64,000 nt of DNA from Romanomermis culicivorax (GCA_963922205.1 CAWUHX010000117.1:62001-126000); one strand, 5' to 3'. Positions 42,434-55,138 are shown, numbered from the stretch's first letter. Notes: generated from the sequence alone by a model not told the origin. Numbers and translations: made by a program.

Positions 42434-42560
42434 AAGGTTGTGGAAAAATTGACAAAAATTTTAACGAAGGAACATGTCCGTGAAAGTTTATCCATTAAAC
42501 TCAGAGCTGCAGAAGTTGCATTGAGCAAATTGAATGATGTCTATACAATATAATTGCATC
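42434..42560 (+). pseudogene. MULE-SWIM transposase-like gene, 3' part
   Basis: After the second copy of the target duplication (aagg, 42434-42437) an open frame of about 40 codons continues to TAA 42551-42553. It is helical and charged (KLTKILTKEHVRESL). Together with 28579-29610 it forms one gene split by the retrotransposon: the reading frame upstream of 29610 continues in phase here. Confidence 0.62.
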
Positions 42561-44184
42561 TTCCCATCATGAAAGTCCAACATCTCAGCCTTGTTGTTGT
42601 GCTATTGAAGTAAGGAAATTCACTTGTTCAATTCAGTAACTTTCAGTTTCTTTCAATTCAGTAACTTTCATTCAGTTCAATTCAGTAACTTAATTTTACT
42701 AAATTCAATTCCTATAACATTTTGTTCCTCTGCAGAACTCTTGATGGTTGTGGAAGGGCTTTTTTAGAAATCAGAATTAGAATGGCGCCTTTTAAACACT
42801 GAAAAACAAAACTGTTGTGCCAACTTAGTATGGAATGCGAATCGAAAAACCATAGAATTATTGAAGCAATGCAAAAAATTGAAATTGGCCCCGCCCAAAT
42901 TTATGTATTGAAAAAACCAATATGTTTTCGCATTGAAAAACCTGATAGATTTACCTACAGTATTTGGAAAAACCGATAAATTTTTTGAAAAACTTGATGA
43001 TTTTTTGAAAAGACAATAAGATTTTGAAAACTTATGTGATTTCCAAAAGATTATATCCGGTTTTTTCAAAAAATTTTGTTCAAAATCAAGTTTTTCTTTT
43101 ACATCAGCTTTTCAACAAAATTTCCCTGGAAAATCAAATGGCTCTTGTTGCATTCTGTAGCCTGCTTTGTATGGTACGTACTGATATACAGTATATATCA
43201 ATATTCTGCATTTTCAATATTTTACAATATAAGCTTCCATGTTATAGAGTAGAAATTTTTATTAAATCTTTTTTTACTATGATACCATCATTGTTTTTTT
43301 GCACTCGGTCTGTTTGTACTGGTACAAACGACCTCTCAAAAACTGTTTGTGCACTAAAATTTGTGAAAATTTTCTGAAAAAAAGCATTTATTGTAATAAA
43401 ATGCAACAAACATGTGGGATATGAATATGTTGGCCAATATCATGAGACACATGAGAAGACTATGAAGGCATACACAGAAAACAATTAATCATGAGGCACA
43501 GAACATGGAAATACTCCACAAAAAGCTTTTATTATTTTATTATGCCATAGCTGCTGTCTGTTTTCTTTAAAATGAGCCTGGGCGAAGTGCAAGATTCTCA
43601 GGCATGTGAAAAACCTGCGTGTAAGCCAAATGATGATTTCCTACCCAGTCGACTGTAGTCAAGAGAGAAAACTAAATTTTTATCTGGCAACGAAATTGCA
43701 ATTCCATGGAGCTGCTGAATTGTATAATGCCTGTTGCTGAGTTTTTCTTCAAATATGATATTTTGAAGGAAAAAATTTGAAAATGACGAAAAAAATTTTG
43801 GGCATTGTTCTCACTGCCGAAAAAGTTTGCTGAGATCAAGACCCAAAAGATTCCTTTTTAATGAACATTAGAAAGTTGAAATCACAATATTTTCATGCGC
43901 TTAGCGTCAATCATTGGTTAATATATATTTTCTACCTGGGGCCGCTGTTAGCATCTGGTTACACTTACTGATTAATTTTCAACAGTCCCTATCAATTGAG
44001 TTATATCTCATTAATAAGCATTTTTTGCACACAATCAAATTTGGGGCTGTGCATTTTTTCTTCAAAACTTTAGTGTGCAACCAAGATCCTGACGGTTCTT
44101 TTGATTAGGTTATAGAATTTACTGTTCACAAATGCATTGAATGCATTTTAAAATGAATTAATATGAAAAACTTTTTGGCTCATG
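42561..44184. other. AT-rich stretch with short degenerate repeats
   Basis: No gene is supported. The phrase aattcagtaactttca repeats three times at 42625-42690, and ttgaaaaac-like phrases repeat at 42905-43030. Confidence 0.45.
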
Positions 44185-44595
44185 TGTTGTGGAGCATTTT
44201 GTCATTTTTGAAAAGAACATGTCAATTTTGGGAAAAATCGGCAAGTGTAATCAAGAGAGATTGTGTTGAGACACCAAGAGGGCATGGCTATGGTCGCCAA
44301 TGAAATTGTGAAAGATTTTTTATTGTTGTTGTTTGTAGCGCTGATGTGCGGTTGTGTTTTTTGTGTGTGATGGATATATTTTTCGAGAGGGTAGTGGCAC
44401 GTTGTATAATTTAGTAAATTGAAACCACACATGTGATCTAGGTTGAGTCAAACTATTTGGAAAATAGTTTGAGTAATCAGGTTCAACTCCGAATAGGGTA
44501 AGTTGTTACATTCCGAGTTTCAGCTTCGAAAACCTTAAACGACTTGAAAGACATTCCTTGGGTAAATTGACACAGCGCTCTCCAAGAGCTCGTCA
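44185..44595 (+). repeat. 5' LTR of the small retroelement
   Basis: It matches 48118-48529 at roughly 90 percent by eye. Weak similarity continues for about 50 more bases, so the right border is uncertain. Confidence 0.7.
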
Positions 44596-45489
44596 ATGGC
44601 CTACATTCCATTATGGTTGCGTGAAATCAGTTCGAATCCCGAGGACTGATAAATCAAAAATTTCGACTATTTAAACACGAATCTACCACTTCTCTACGAA
44701 GCTGCTACCACAAACCTATGCTCCACTAAAAATGTGAAATCTTGATGATTGCTATCTCTGAAAGTCGTCCAAATTCGAAAATACAACTTTGTAAAACTGA
44801 AACGGAAGGAAACCCATGCTCAAAAAATCTTTGATAATGATGCATACATCGACCTAATGCAAAAATGTAATTTCCAAATGATAAATTTTCGCGGTGAGGC
44901 TACTAATGCGTTAAGCCAGATCATCAGGCTAGTATTGCCATAAAAAAGTTAACACTCCTGTTCTTTGGAGAATGCCAGAAATCTACAGAGTCTCGATTGA
45001 TGGGAGCACTCTAGAAATGATCACCAATTTAGCAATAACTGTCGTGAAAGTCCAGAAAATTCAACTAGCGAATAAACAGATGACCATGAGAGTGGAACAA
45101 CCTATATTGGTTAACAAACTCGAAAATCGGTCGGAATGACAACCATCTCAGTTGCACTTTAGAGATGATTCGAAACATCACTTCAGAGACTCCTCTCACT
45201 CTGGAAATAGAGATGACTCCAGACAGTGAAATACGCTAAGATTTCAAGAAAATCCAACTATGACAATGACTAATGACCTCCAGGAAAGCATGAAATGAAT
45301 CCTAGACAAATTTGGTATTCGACAAAACTCACAAAATGCTAACAAGTTCGAAAATCCAAAATCAGGAGATGAGCGATTTGATCAAGGAATGAGTCCTAAC
45401 TTCCAGAATAGAGAAAATATTTCTATACCAGATTTCTCTCTCTAAATCGAAACTTTCAGCAAAATCAGTTACATGAAGGACAATCAAAA

Positions 45490-46635
45490 TACTGCACCTA
45501 TCATGGTCACTGTAAATTCGATTGCTCCAAATGCCATCAGTTGAGACCAGAGACTGCACAGCCTCATCAACAATTGAATCTGCAATGGCAAAACAATAAC
45601 AATTGGCCACCCCATTTTCAACAAAATACGCATAACTACATGCTAAATCAGAACCAGAACTTCCATCGAAATAAACGATTCTATAATCATGATAACTGAA
45701 ACTATAAGAGAGATGTAGCAAATAATTCTTTGTATGATTCTGAATCCCAACAAGAAAAGACTCAGCTAGCTTCTTCGCAACCATCACAGCAAATTTTGCC
45801 AGTAGAAAATAAAATGGTGTCTAACTCACCTAAACCTTTCATTGCAATGAAACCCACAACTAGTACTGCTAATATGCTTGAACCAACTGAAACTTCGAAA
45901 GCTACAAACTTTTTTGTTGCTACCAGAATCACTGATTTCACGATCGAAAAATTTACTGAACTGTGGATCGCCAGATCTAGTGTTTGTGGAATCGAAGAAT
46001 GATTGCAAAAGGATATCAAACCTTTGAGCTTATATGCTCCTACGCGAGCTTGTCACATTGATGCCAAAGTTGGGAAAACCAAAATGAAAGCCGTAATTGA
46101 TACCGGTGCCCAGTGCTCAGTCATTTCCTCATGTCTAGCTCAATGCTCTTTGGGGATTGACTATGATCCACTAGAAACATCTGCGCAGATAAAAGTTGGG
46201 GATGGTGCTATCATTGATGCCTGAGGACCGATAATCTTCAAAATCAACTCATCTTTTAGAACACATCTAGTACAATGCTGGATACTTCCCACCAAGCACA
46301 ATATACCAAAGATGTGGGAAACAGAAGTCACTACACCTGTCAGCACTGACAGTAGGACTCCGGTTTTAGAAATAAAAGAAGATCAATTGTGCGATGAACA
46401 TGGCAATCCAATCCCCGATATATGCGCATATCAGTTTTTGCTGTTCTGTAGACGAAATGCAATGAACAAAGGATTGCTAACCATCCAAGATTATCTCAAA
46501 AAGCACCCAGAAAATCCGAATTATGTCCCACCATCAAATAAGCATTGCGACTCGAGAGATGAACAAAAGAGCAAAGAAAGAAAAAAAATAGAACCGAAAC
46601 ATGAACATAAAAGCCATGAACATCATCATGAATGA
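45490..46635 (+). pseudogene. Gag-protease of the small LTR element, three in-frame TGA codons
   Basis: One frame runs from about 45490 to TGA 46633-46635. It starts with a finger-like YCTYHGHCKFDCSKC, followed by a Gln/Asn-rich linker. The retropepsin region has the active site AVIDTGAQCSVIS near 46093. The C-terminal part ends in a Lys/Glu/His-rich tail. The frame is interrupted only by TGA at 45697-45699, 46000-46002 and 46222-46224, the last within the protease. All three interruptions are TGA and there is no frameshift. Decay of CGA codons is the simplest explanation. The upstream gag region (44700-45490) is too degraded to follow. Confidence 0.68.
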
Positions 46636-46639
46636 CCCT

Positions 46640-48117
46640 TGCGGTCTATTACATTCGAGAAGATGCATATTATGATAGTCAAAAGAACTGACATGGCCAA
46701 TACGCGTCAAATGAGCACCAAGAAAGTATCACTGTGAATGATACTACACTGGATACAAATGTGAACATCCCAGCTATTCTAGAGATGTTCAGAAGAAACT
46801 CGAATGGGCCAGTGCTCTAAAATGTGATCAATTAAAGAAAGATATCATTGACAAAAAAGAGAGTCAACAGCCTCCAATGGCTGACTCTGATAAAATGATT
46901 GATGAACCGACTATGTCCCAACAACCGGAAACAACCAACAAACAAAAAATTAAGAGATTTGTTTGCGAATATAAAATACTACACTGCCTGAAAAAGGGTA
47001 CCCTAGGCTACCTACTGCACCTACTATGGCCTGAATTCTTCTGTGAACGACCAATGAAATGATTATCATTAATTATTTCAATCAGGCACATCTACATTTC
47101 GATCTAACAATCCTGCAACAAGCAACCATGGGTTCGCGACAAATCGCACAGGACTTTCCAGACTATTTCCATCCGAGATATTTGGGATGTGATCCACACT
47201 GCACAGAAGAACTCACATCAGTTCTTTTGAGTTGGATGAGCCATTACTAAAAATATTACGGAGCCGAAAACTTGATCATCATAAGGCAGCTCATGCTGTT
47301 CCTCTTTCATGCCGGACAGGCTTGCCACTACAAAACCACCGATAACTCATATTCCATGGCTGTTCGATACATCTTGCAATGTTTGACCGACACAAAAGTG
47401 AGGAATTATCCAGCAATTGAAGAAAAGAAACAGATAATATGCGATATTCATCGAGAATATCAAATTGAAATGGACAAACATGCCGAATCAAAAAAGAAGA
47501 AAAGTTCGGTAATGATGACTCAACCAGCTGTACCTCTGAAATATCAAATGAAGCTGGCACTGCTAATCATCATGACCACTACAATGCAAGCTCCGACTAC
47601 CCGCATCCAAACTTCATTAGGCGCAGCACAATGAGCTCTCCCACCACGAGCACTGATGACAGTTCAAGCACCCCAAATGCCCACACCGGGCATAGCCAAA
47701 TCGAGCAAAAACCCAGTGAAAGTCTTGTCAAAGGGCCAAGACTTTCCACCAAAACAGAATTGAGTGAAACGCACAAGAGTGCTATAACAATGCTACAAGC
47801 ATTTCCATTGGTTCATTTACTTCTATTAGAACCTTTGCTTATTCTGATCTCTAAAAAACTTTAAAATTTCTTGATTAAAAAAAAATACATTTTTTGCTCA
47901 TCATCTTGTGCTTTTTAAAATTGTGATTTAATTTTTGTTATTTCATTTGTATAGTTTGCTACTAGGTGAAGAAAATATCACACCACTGTTGTGAAAGATT
48001 GAAATGTTGCCGATACGAGCTATACACTCTCATGCAATCAAAAAACGTCAAAATGTCAACTTCACCTGCCCAAACCTTTAAATCCCTTGAGGAAATTTAC
48101 GTCCCAATGGGAAGGAG
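46640..48117 (+). other. 3' interior of the small LTR element
   Basis: Several short plus-strand frames are open (46877-47062, 47059-47250, 47272-47634, 47631-47864). The last two are Ser/Thr/His-rich. No reverse transcriptase, RNase H or integrase motif can be recognised. The polypurine tract lies at 48109-48117. Confidence 0.45.
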
Positions 48118-48529
48118 TGTTGTGGAGCGTTTTTGGCATTTTTGTAAAGAAACTGTCAATTTTGGGAAAGATCAGCAAGTGTAATCAAGAGGGATCGTGT
48201 TGAGACACCAAGAGGGCATGGCTATGGTCGCCAATGAAATTGTGAAAGATTTTTTATTGTTGTTGTTTGTAGCGCTGATGTGCAGTTGTGATTTTTGTGT
48301 GTGATAGATATATTTTTGGAGAGTGAAGCGGCGCCTTGTATAATTTAGTAAATTGAAACCACATGTGTGATTTAAGTTGAGTCAAACTATTTGGAAAATA
48401 GTTTGAGTAATTGGGTTCAGCTCCAGATAGGGTAAGTTGTTACATTCTGAGTTTCGACTCCGAAAACCTTAAAGGACTTGAGGGACGTTCCTTGGATAAA
48501 TTGAAACAGTGCTCTCTACGAGTCCATCA
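48118..48529 (+). repeat. 3' LTR of the small retroelement
   Basis: This is the direct-repeat partner of 44185-44595, preceded by the purine tract gggaaggag. Confidence 0.7.
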
Positions 48530-50858
48530 TTTGACTGCATTCGTGTATCCTTGTGTGAAATCCATTCGACGCTTCGCGTGTCCGTTTCTTCTCTTCAAAT
48601 CATGCGCGATAAAATGAGCATACGACACATGGCATCAGATTTCAAATGCTTTACACTTTTTGGTATCACCAGTGCGCTGTTGGAAAATGGCATCCTAAGC
48701 CTCTGCCTTTGGTTTTCAGACATCAAAATATGCTGCATCTTGTATTGTTTGTTGACGTATTTAACAAAAATAAAGATTTTTCTCCATCATTTTCTGGAAG
48801 GCTCTGCAGTCCTAAAAATTTTTGACCTTCGAGGACATGGTTTTCTGCATTTACAAAAGTACTAAAACATCATCAGCAGAATATAAAATCACCCAAGTTC
48901 TTGCCGGTTGAAGAATCCAAATTTTTGATTGTTTGCATAATTTTTCAATTTAAGTGTGCCCTACAGAAAGCTCATTGAATTCACCACAAAATTAGACATT
49001 TTATCAAGGGAAGAAATATTGATAAGATTCATATTTCAGTGTTCTAGAATATCAAAATCCAGAATGACTGATATTGGTGTCTGAGATAAAATACCTACCG
49101 CACCTCGCTTTATTGTGCCTTAATTCATTCGGACACAATCTCTTTTGATTTATAATAATGATCGGTAAATTATTGGCTACAGATATATTAGACAGAATGT
49201 TCAAATAAACTCAAAAAACATGTGCGAAGCATCTGCCGAGATCGAAAAAAACTTGTCAAAACTAGCGAAACATTTCAACCTCTTTGGCGGAATGATGGAA
49301 AGATCACAATCGATTATCAACATACCTGTAATTGGGGAGGGGGTCCCCAACCCCTCCCCAGACTTGAAAAAATTGAAAAAATTACAGAAAAGTGCCTTTT
49401 TTAGCCCTTTTTGGGAAAAATTTGGACTCTTTCCGGCCCCCCCCCCCCAAATTTCGGGTTTACCCCCCCAGACTGGTTGGACCTTTTACAGGTACGATTA
49501 TCAATAGTTTCAGAACAATGAGCTGAAAAAAGTAAATTTTCCAACGTTTTAGAAATTTCAAAAAACCGAATTTTTCGACACTATTACGGAGACAAGCAAG
49601 TCAGTCTATTATTTTACTTCACGGTTGATTTGTTTCGACTTTACAGGCTGATTCTCTCACTAAAATCTGTACATTATTCCTCTAATTGCTTCAGAATATG
49701 AAAGGCTTATATCAAGTTTACAGGGGCGTTTGACAATCGTTTGCCTCCAATAAACAGGAAAAAGACACACTTCCGAAACATGGAGTAGCCATGGGAGTAA
49801 TTAAAAACATAATGATGTAAAATTTTATATGGTTTTGACTAAAAACATGATCAATTTCTGAGCAGAATAGCAGATTCTGAACATGATCAAAAATATATTG
49901 AAAGCAAACAGAGGTAGTGTTGCCATTTGGATTTTCTGATTGTATATGAAGTGTGCATCTCTCCATTAAATTTATCAAAATCTTGTGCAATTTCATGGTA
50001 GAGGTAAGTATATCCAGCGATTTTGTTTAGCAGATCATTCTACCAGAATAGGTTGTCATGTGCCGATCAATTTTTCCCAAGGTCACATGGTTTACCTCAT
50101 GTTCACACTTTATGTTTTTCAACATTTTTGTTTAACTGTTACCTACTTTTATTTCTCCTTTCATTCATTATATTTTTACATGCATTCTTGTGTGCATTTT
50201 AGTGTTTCATTTCTGTTTCATTTTTTTGTTTTCATTTCCGGTGCATTTTGTTATTTTGCCATTGCGCATGTGGACTATGGTATGTAACCGGTTAGTTAGA
50301 ATTTCCAGCAATATAAGCTTTAGGAGCTCATGGCCATAATTGGAGAATTACGTACGCCTCTTATCAGTAAAAACTAGCCACGTTTTGCAACGCAAAACGA
50401 CTAGTTTGGAGATTCTCTCTAAAAGATGTTCATATGTTTAGCATGGAGAGTGAAACTCACCCCAATGCTTAACCTATTCGAACTGGAAAATGTCTATGTG
50501 ACCATCTGCATCTTCTGCAGTGATTTAAGAATTTAGCTTGGGTAATGTTAGCTCCGCCCAGGGCATACTGTAGGTCTACGAGGCCCTTTAAAAGGGCCTG
50601 TTTCATTAGTTTTGTACTCTTTTTTGGGCCTACATCGTTTTCTTCTGCATTGAGCTTGCCTCTTGCATTAGTCGACTATATTTTATATTAATTTACATAT
50701 AATGCATCTGCCGCCTATATTTTCAATAAGTTTGCATATGACTACACATTCCTCACTGCGTCTTGTTACCGTACCCCCTGCATAGGAGTTACTCGTCACC
50801 CTTTCACCTAGCACCTGCCTGTGGCTCCATTTGTGGATTGCTTGCATCTCCCACCGAC
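48530..50858. other. Stretch without recognised genes
   Basis: No supported coding region. Features are a run of 13 C at about 49437-49449, and a near-palindrome aggccctttaaaagggcct (50581-50599) whose centre resembles a TATA box. The latter could be the core promoter of the retroelement that follows. Confidence 0.35.
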
Positions 50859-52758
50859 CCGTTTACAGTACACACAGCACTGAACCCAAACCCAACCGCC
50901 ATCACCCCCATTCCTGTCGTCCCGGGATCTGTGGACCCTTGAACCTGTCGCCCCGCCCCAAGATGTAGTTGAGAAAAGGAGTAGGTAAGTCTTCTCAGGG
51001 GATTATTGATGTTGAGGGTGTATTTCTGGGAACCCTTCCCTAAGTCAGTTTTCCCTCAAGAATCCCCTCAGTTAGAGCAACCCTCAAGCCTCTGAGGTTC
51101 AGGCCAAAAAGGTGATTCAGGTTTACAATTGGGTCCCCTACAGTAAGCCATTCCACGAATAGCCTTGTCCTTCATTCTCATTCAATGGGACTAGGGATTG
51201 CCACCCCTGACCTGGTGGCCTTGTCCATTATTCTACAGCAGAACCCAAGGACAGTACCAAGGTACCCTGTAGGCTCTCCTATAGACAGTACCAGCTGGGT
51301 TAGGTTCCTGAAGTAGATAACCAAAGGGAGCCACCCAATGGGGTCATAGCATGTCACTTACAGTGACATGGCCATATTCTTCTATAGCTATGGCATGGGT
51401 TTTCCCATCAATGCGATTGGCCACAAATTCGTTTAATGTGACATGGCTCCAATTTCTACTAAATGTGACATGGCGAGGCTGGAAACACGACTTTAAGTCT
51501 GGCTTACATCTCTTAAGAACGAACCTTTACCATTTGAGTGGGGAAATTTCTCTCAAATCAGGTAAATTGGCCTTTGAGTGGAGTAACCTCTCTCAAATCA
51601 GGTGAATCGCTACTTGAGTGGAGAAACCTCTCTCAGGTCAGGTGAATCGCATTCTAAGTGGGAAAACTGACCCTTAGGATGGCCTCTAGCCCTCATGTAA
51701 GTCCAAAACCTCTCTTAAGGCAGGCATACTGCCCTTTGGGTCGGAAAATGGCCCTTATGTTGGAGTTTATCGCCAACTCAAGTCGCAATGCCCTTGAGTT
51801 GAGTTTTATTACTGTACACCGAGAATAGCCCTTATAAGTGATCAGTTTTATGATTCCCGTGTACATTTTGTTAACCTCATGTGTGTGTACTGCATGTAGG
51901 TTTAAATAAATCCCCTGGTGTAAGGTTTTCCCCCTAGAGTTGATTCCCAAGAGTATAATTTCCCAGAGTCGAGCATTAAATAGAGTATTCTGCTAAATAC
52001 TCCTCTGAGCTTTCTTCTCTTCATTTTTCATAAATTTTATTTATTTGGGTCTTCTTTTTATCTGCTTGTGGTCTGATGGGTTACTGTACTGCCATAGAGC
52101 TGGACTGGTTACAGTACGCCTGCAATTTGCACATATTCTGACCACAGTATACCTAGGCAGGGGTACTTAAGTATCACAGCCCATGAAGTTAATGACCCCT
52201 GAGGTTTCATGGTTTACAATCACGAGATACAGTACTCTTTCTGCACTTGATTCTGGACGTGAAGTGTGGTCGTGATTTTGTTATTTGTATCCAGTATTGC
52301 TGTCAACAATTTTCATAATTTTTCTTATCTTCACTGAGCACTAGCCAAGTTGCTCATTTTTTCCGGTCAAAAACAAATTAAATCGTACTGTTGACACATT
52401 TAAAGCCATGCTTATCAGATCATCTTGCTTATCTCATCGGGCTCAATTTTTTTATTTACTTTATTTTCACTTTCTGGGTCATCTATAGGTAATGTGTGAC
52501 ACCAAATATAATAACTTTTTCACCCAATAAATTTTCTTATCTCAAAATCAAATCAAATAAAAACGCATAACCTACTTTCTTTCCTTTCTAAATAAATAAA
52601 ATACATTTTATGTTTTTCCTTTTCTACTGAATCAAACATTCTCTATTCAGAAAAAAAAATTTGTTTGCTGGTCACACATGCATTATAGTTAGGCAACCCT
52701 CCAGTAGGTCATTATTATTATTTCATCCACCTACTGTACTGTCTGTTTCTTCTGTTTC
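50859..52758 (+). repeat. Long direct repeat, copy 1 (1900 bp)
   Basis: It is nearly identical to 55932-57831, and both copies are exactly 1900 bases between ccgtttacag and tctgtttc. Inside are a splice-donor-like aggtaagt (about 50984), a 41-base tandem repeat (51531-51700), and AATAAA signals near 51905 and 52528. The copies could be LTRs, although they do not start TG or end CA and no primer binding site follows. Otherwise they are a duplicated leader segment. Confidence 0.9.
51531..51700 (+). repeat. 41-base tandem repeat with stem-loop potential
   Basis: Four units occur, three of them containing (t)ttgagtgg...ctctctcaa, so each could fold through ttgag/ctcaa pairing. The second copy is at 56604-56773. 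Confidence 0.8.
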
Positions 52759-52789
52759 TGTGAGTTGTTGCAAAGCGGTGATGATTTCA

Positions 52790-53640
52790 CAAGTCATTAC
52801 CGCTGTTGTCAGCAAAGACAACATCACGTGTTGTTGTTATAAGGTGGTGTGTCTTGGAGACCCTACCTTTGCTGTCCGCAACTGACTCCCATGCTGCTGT
52901 TGCATTGAGGTACATGACCCTCGGGGTCATGCCTCTGACGTCAGCAAGAGCTCCATTAAATGTAGCCATTCAGGGGTTGCTGGTTCTCTGCTACCTTCCC
53001 CTGGCATCAGCAACAGCTGCATCCCTTGCTGTTGCCTTAAGGGGTGGGTGGCCTCACCGGCTCTACCTCTGACGTCAGCAATGGCAACATAACAAGTTGT
53101 TATTGTGGGTTGGTGATCTTACGGCACCGTCCCTCTGACGTCTGCAAGAGGAGAGGCTCGTGTAGTTGCACTACGACTGTTTGGTTTACCGGCTTCAGCC
53201 CTTGATGTCAACAATGGCAACACCACTTGTTGTTGTTCTGAGATGTGTGGGCATTACAAACCCCAAATCTGAGGTCTGCAACAACTGCATCTCATGTCAT
53301 TGCTGTAGGGTGGTTGATACTCAGCTATGTCCTTTTGACGTCAGCAACAGTGATACTCTGTGCTACCATAGCAAGGTTGTTGGCCTCACAGCCCTATCCA
53401 CTCATGTCTGCCATGATATTTTTTCATGTTCCAGTATTGGAATTGAGGTTCTACAATCCTATTCTGACATCTGCAAGGGCAATACTCCATGCTACCATAG
53501 AGGCTTCATGGCCACAGGCCCCTACCTCTGACATTCATATTGCAATATGAGACTAGGGCACTCACACCCCAGTTACCTGAGGTCAGCACAGGGTGTATGG
53601 TGGTGTATATCATACCATTGATGTCAGCACTGGGTAACTG
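52790..53640 (+). repeat. Degenerate tandem array with TGACGTCAGCAA cores
   Basis: Units of roughly 65-75 bases repeat a ctctgacgtcagcaa-like core. Perfect TGACGTCA octamers are at 52936-52943, 53070-53077 and 53336-53343; TGACGTCT is at 53136-53143 and, further away, 53958-53965. Other units have decayed cores (gatgtcaacaa, catcagcaa, aggtctgcaa). The octamer is the CRE/ATF site, and TGACGTCAGCA also fits the long Maf element. The array lies directly after the first 1.9-kb repeat and before gag, in the leader position. No coding frame is supported. Confidence 0.75.
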
Positions 53641-55138
53641 TTGGTTTCCAAAGATGCCACTTGAGTTGTAGGTGATTGTTGGAATATGACCCTCTCACCT
53701 ATGGCTCTTGTCCAAGGGTTGATGTTTGCATGTCACTGATGACTGGGAAACATCAGTCAACATGCTTACCCAACCTGAGATGCCTTCAGTCCTTGTTACT
53801 GATCAGGTTGTTCACCTGGGTAGCAGCACTGTTGATCAGCACGTGACTGCCTTCAAAGCTTTAACTGCAGGTTTGAATGGGTTACACTCGGCCTCAGCTG
53901 GGTTGGTTGCTTAATTTGCACAAATGTTAGACATTTGCAGTCGGTACTGCCTGTGTCTGACGTCTGCAAGGGTTGGCAACCTTCCTGTAAATTTCTTATC
54001 TAAATTTCTCGCATTTATCTCATCTATGATCTTCTTTAGTGTCCCAGTCGCAGAGATTCCTCAGGAATTACAGCATAGCCACTGGTTGGACCTAAAGTGT
54101 AAATGAACCCCCTGTAATACTTCTTTCACTCAAATGCCTTGGTTAGCTAGCCTAATAATGTCCACACTAGAGTTGCCCCTTAATCCTGAGTCTGCCTCCA
54201 TTGGTTGTCCATGTAGCATAATAAACCGTGAGTCAGACTCAGTGAAGGTGTTAGAGTCTGCCTAAACACTACAACTGAGTCTGCCTCAGCCCTTACTTTA
54301 CACTTTACACTGATTTCCTGAGACAGACTGTACCCCTGTCTCAAGATGCTTTGAGTCGGCCTCGAATCATAGGAGGGAGCCAGGCATATCCCCACCTCCA
54401 CTTAGCAAAGCTGGGCCAAGGACCCCCATGCCACCTTTTACTGACTGTGTGTGTCAGAATAAGACCTTGGTACCTGGCGCTCTTTGCTTCCACTGGTGCC
54501 CTAGTGATCCTCACTACATCTCAGTGATTGGAATCCCAGCCACCAGCTGTATATAATGCTCCTGGAGAGCACCCATTTTGGGCATGGTTGTCATGTATAT
54601 GCAAATGTCATCCCCTTGGAAACCTCCTGTCTAGTCATCACACTTTACAGAGATCACAATTGCTCCTAGTGAGTGAGGCCGGTTGCCTAAAAGCACATCC
54701 CCTTTGAGTAATCAGGTGTATAAACTATTCTGTCTATATCTATTTACACCCATTAAGTTTATTTTAAGTTGTCCACCTTTACTTATCTTTCTAAGCCACT
54801 TCAGGTGCTACTCCTGGTGAGTAGGACTTTGCTGGTTACGAGTTCTCCCAAATCCAAGGTTTTGTAAACTAGCACCTATGGGTTAGCCTCCAAATAAAAT
54901 CCCTTTTGAGTGGGTTTATCCATCCATAGGAGTCCCATCATCCATTTTTGGCTGGGAAACTGCCATGTCTTTCAAATTTTCCTAACTTTCATTCAAATTA
55001 ATTGGGTCTAGGCCCCATTTCTTCATTCAGTTGGGATGTAATCAGTTCCCCTTTCTCAAATTGGGTTATACCTCTAAGTACACAGGTGACCAGATAAATT
55101 CCCTTCTGTGTCAACCTAATTTACATAGGCCGTTTTGA
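53641..55138. other. Leader region before gag, no gene recognised
   Basis: There are short frames only. The phrase gagtctgcct recurs between 54180 and 54300, sometimes as its near variant gagtcggcct. Confidence 0.4.

Larger units (their letters stand above)
44185..48529 (+). mobile_element. Small LTR retroelement with gag and protease only, 4.3 kb
   Basis: Two direct repeats of about 411 bases (44185-44595 and 48118-48529), both beginning tgttgtggagc, enclose a 3.5-kb interior. A purine tract gggaaggag (48109-48117) directly precedes the right copy, and a plausible primer binding site (tggcctacattcc, 44597 onward) follows the left one. The interior has a nucleocapsid-type finger and a retropepsin, but I find no reverse transcriptase or integrase motifs. 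No clear target duplication is visible. Confidence 0.68.

Noticed and set aside
43024-43377. 117-codon plus-strand ORF rich in Phe, Ile and Leu
   Set aside because: AT-rich sequence often yields such frames; no domain, no homologue recognised, no promoter context.
44600-44650. tRNA-like B-box (agttcgaatcccg) after the left LTR of the small element
   Set aside because: No A-box at the right distance and no stems. It lies near the primer binding site region and may be chance or a tRNA-related remnant.
46877-47864. Reverse transcriptase or integrase in the small LTR element
   Set aside because: I searched the frames by eye for LPFG, YxDD, H2C2 and DDE spacing and found none.
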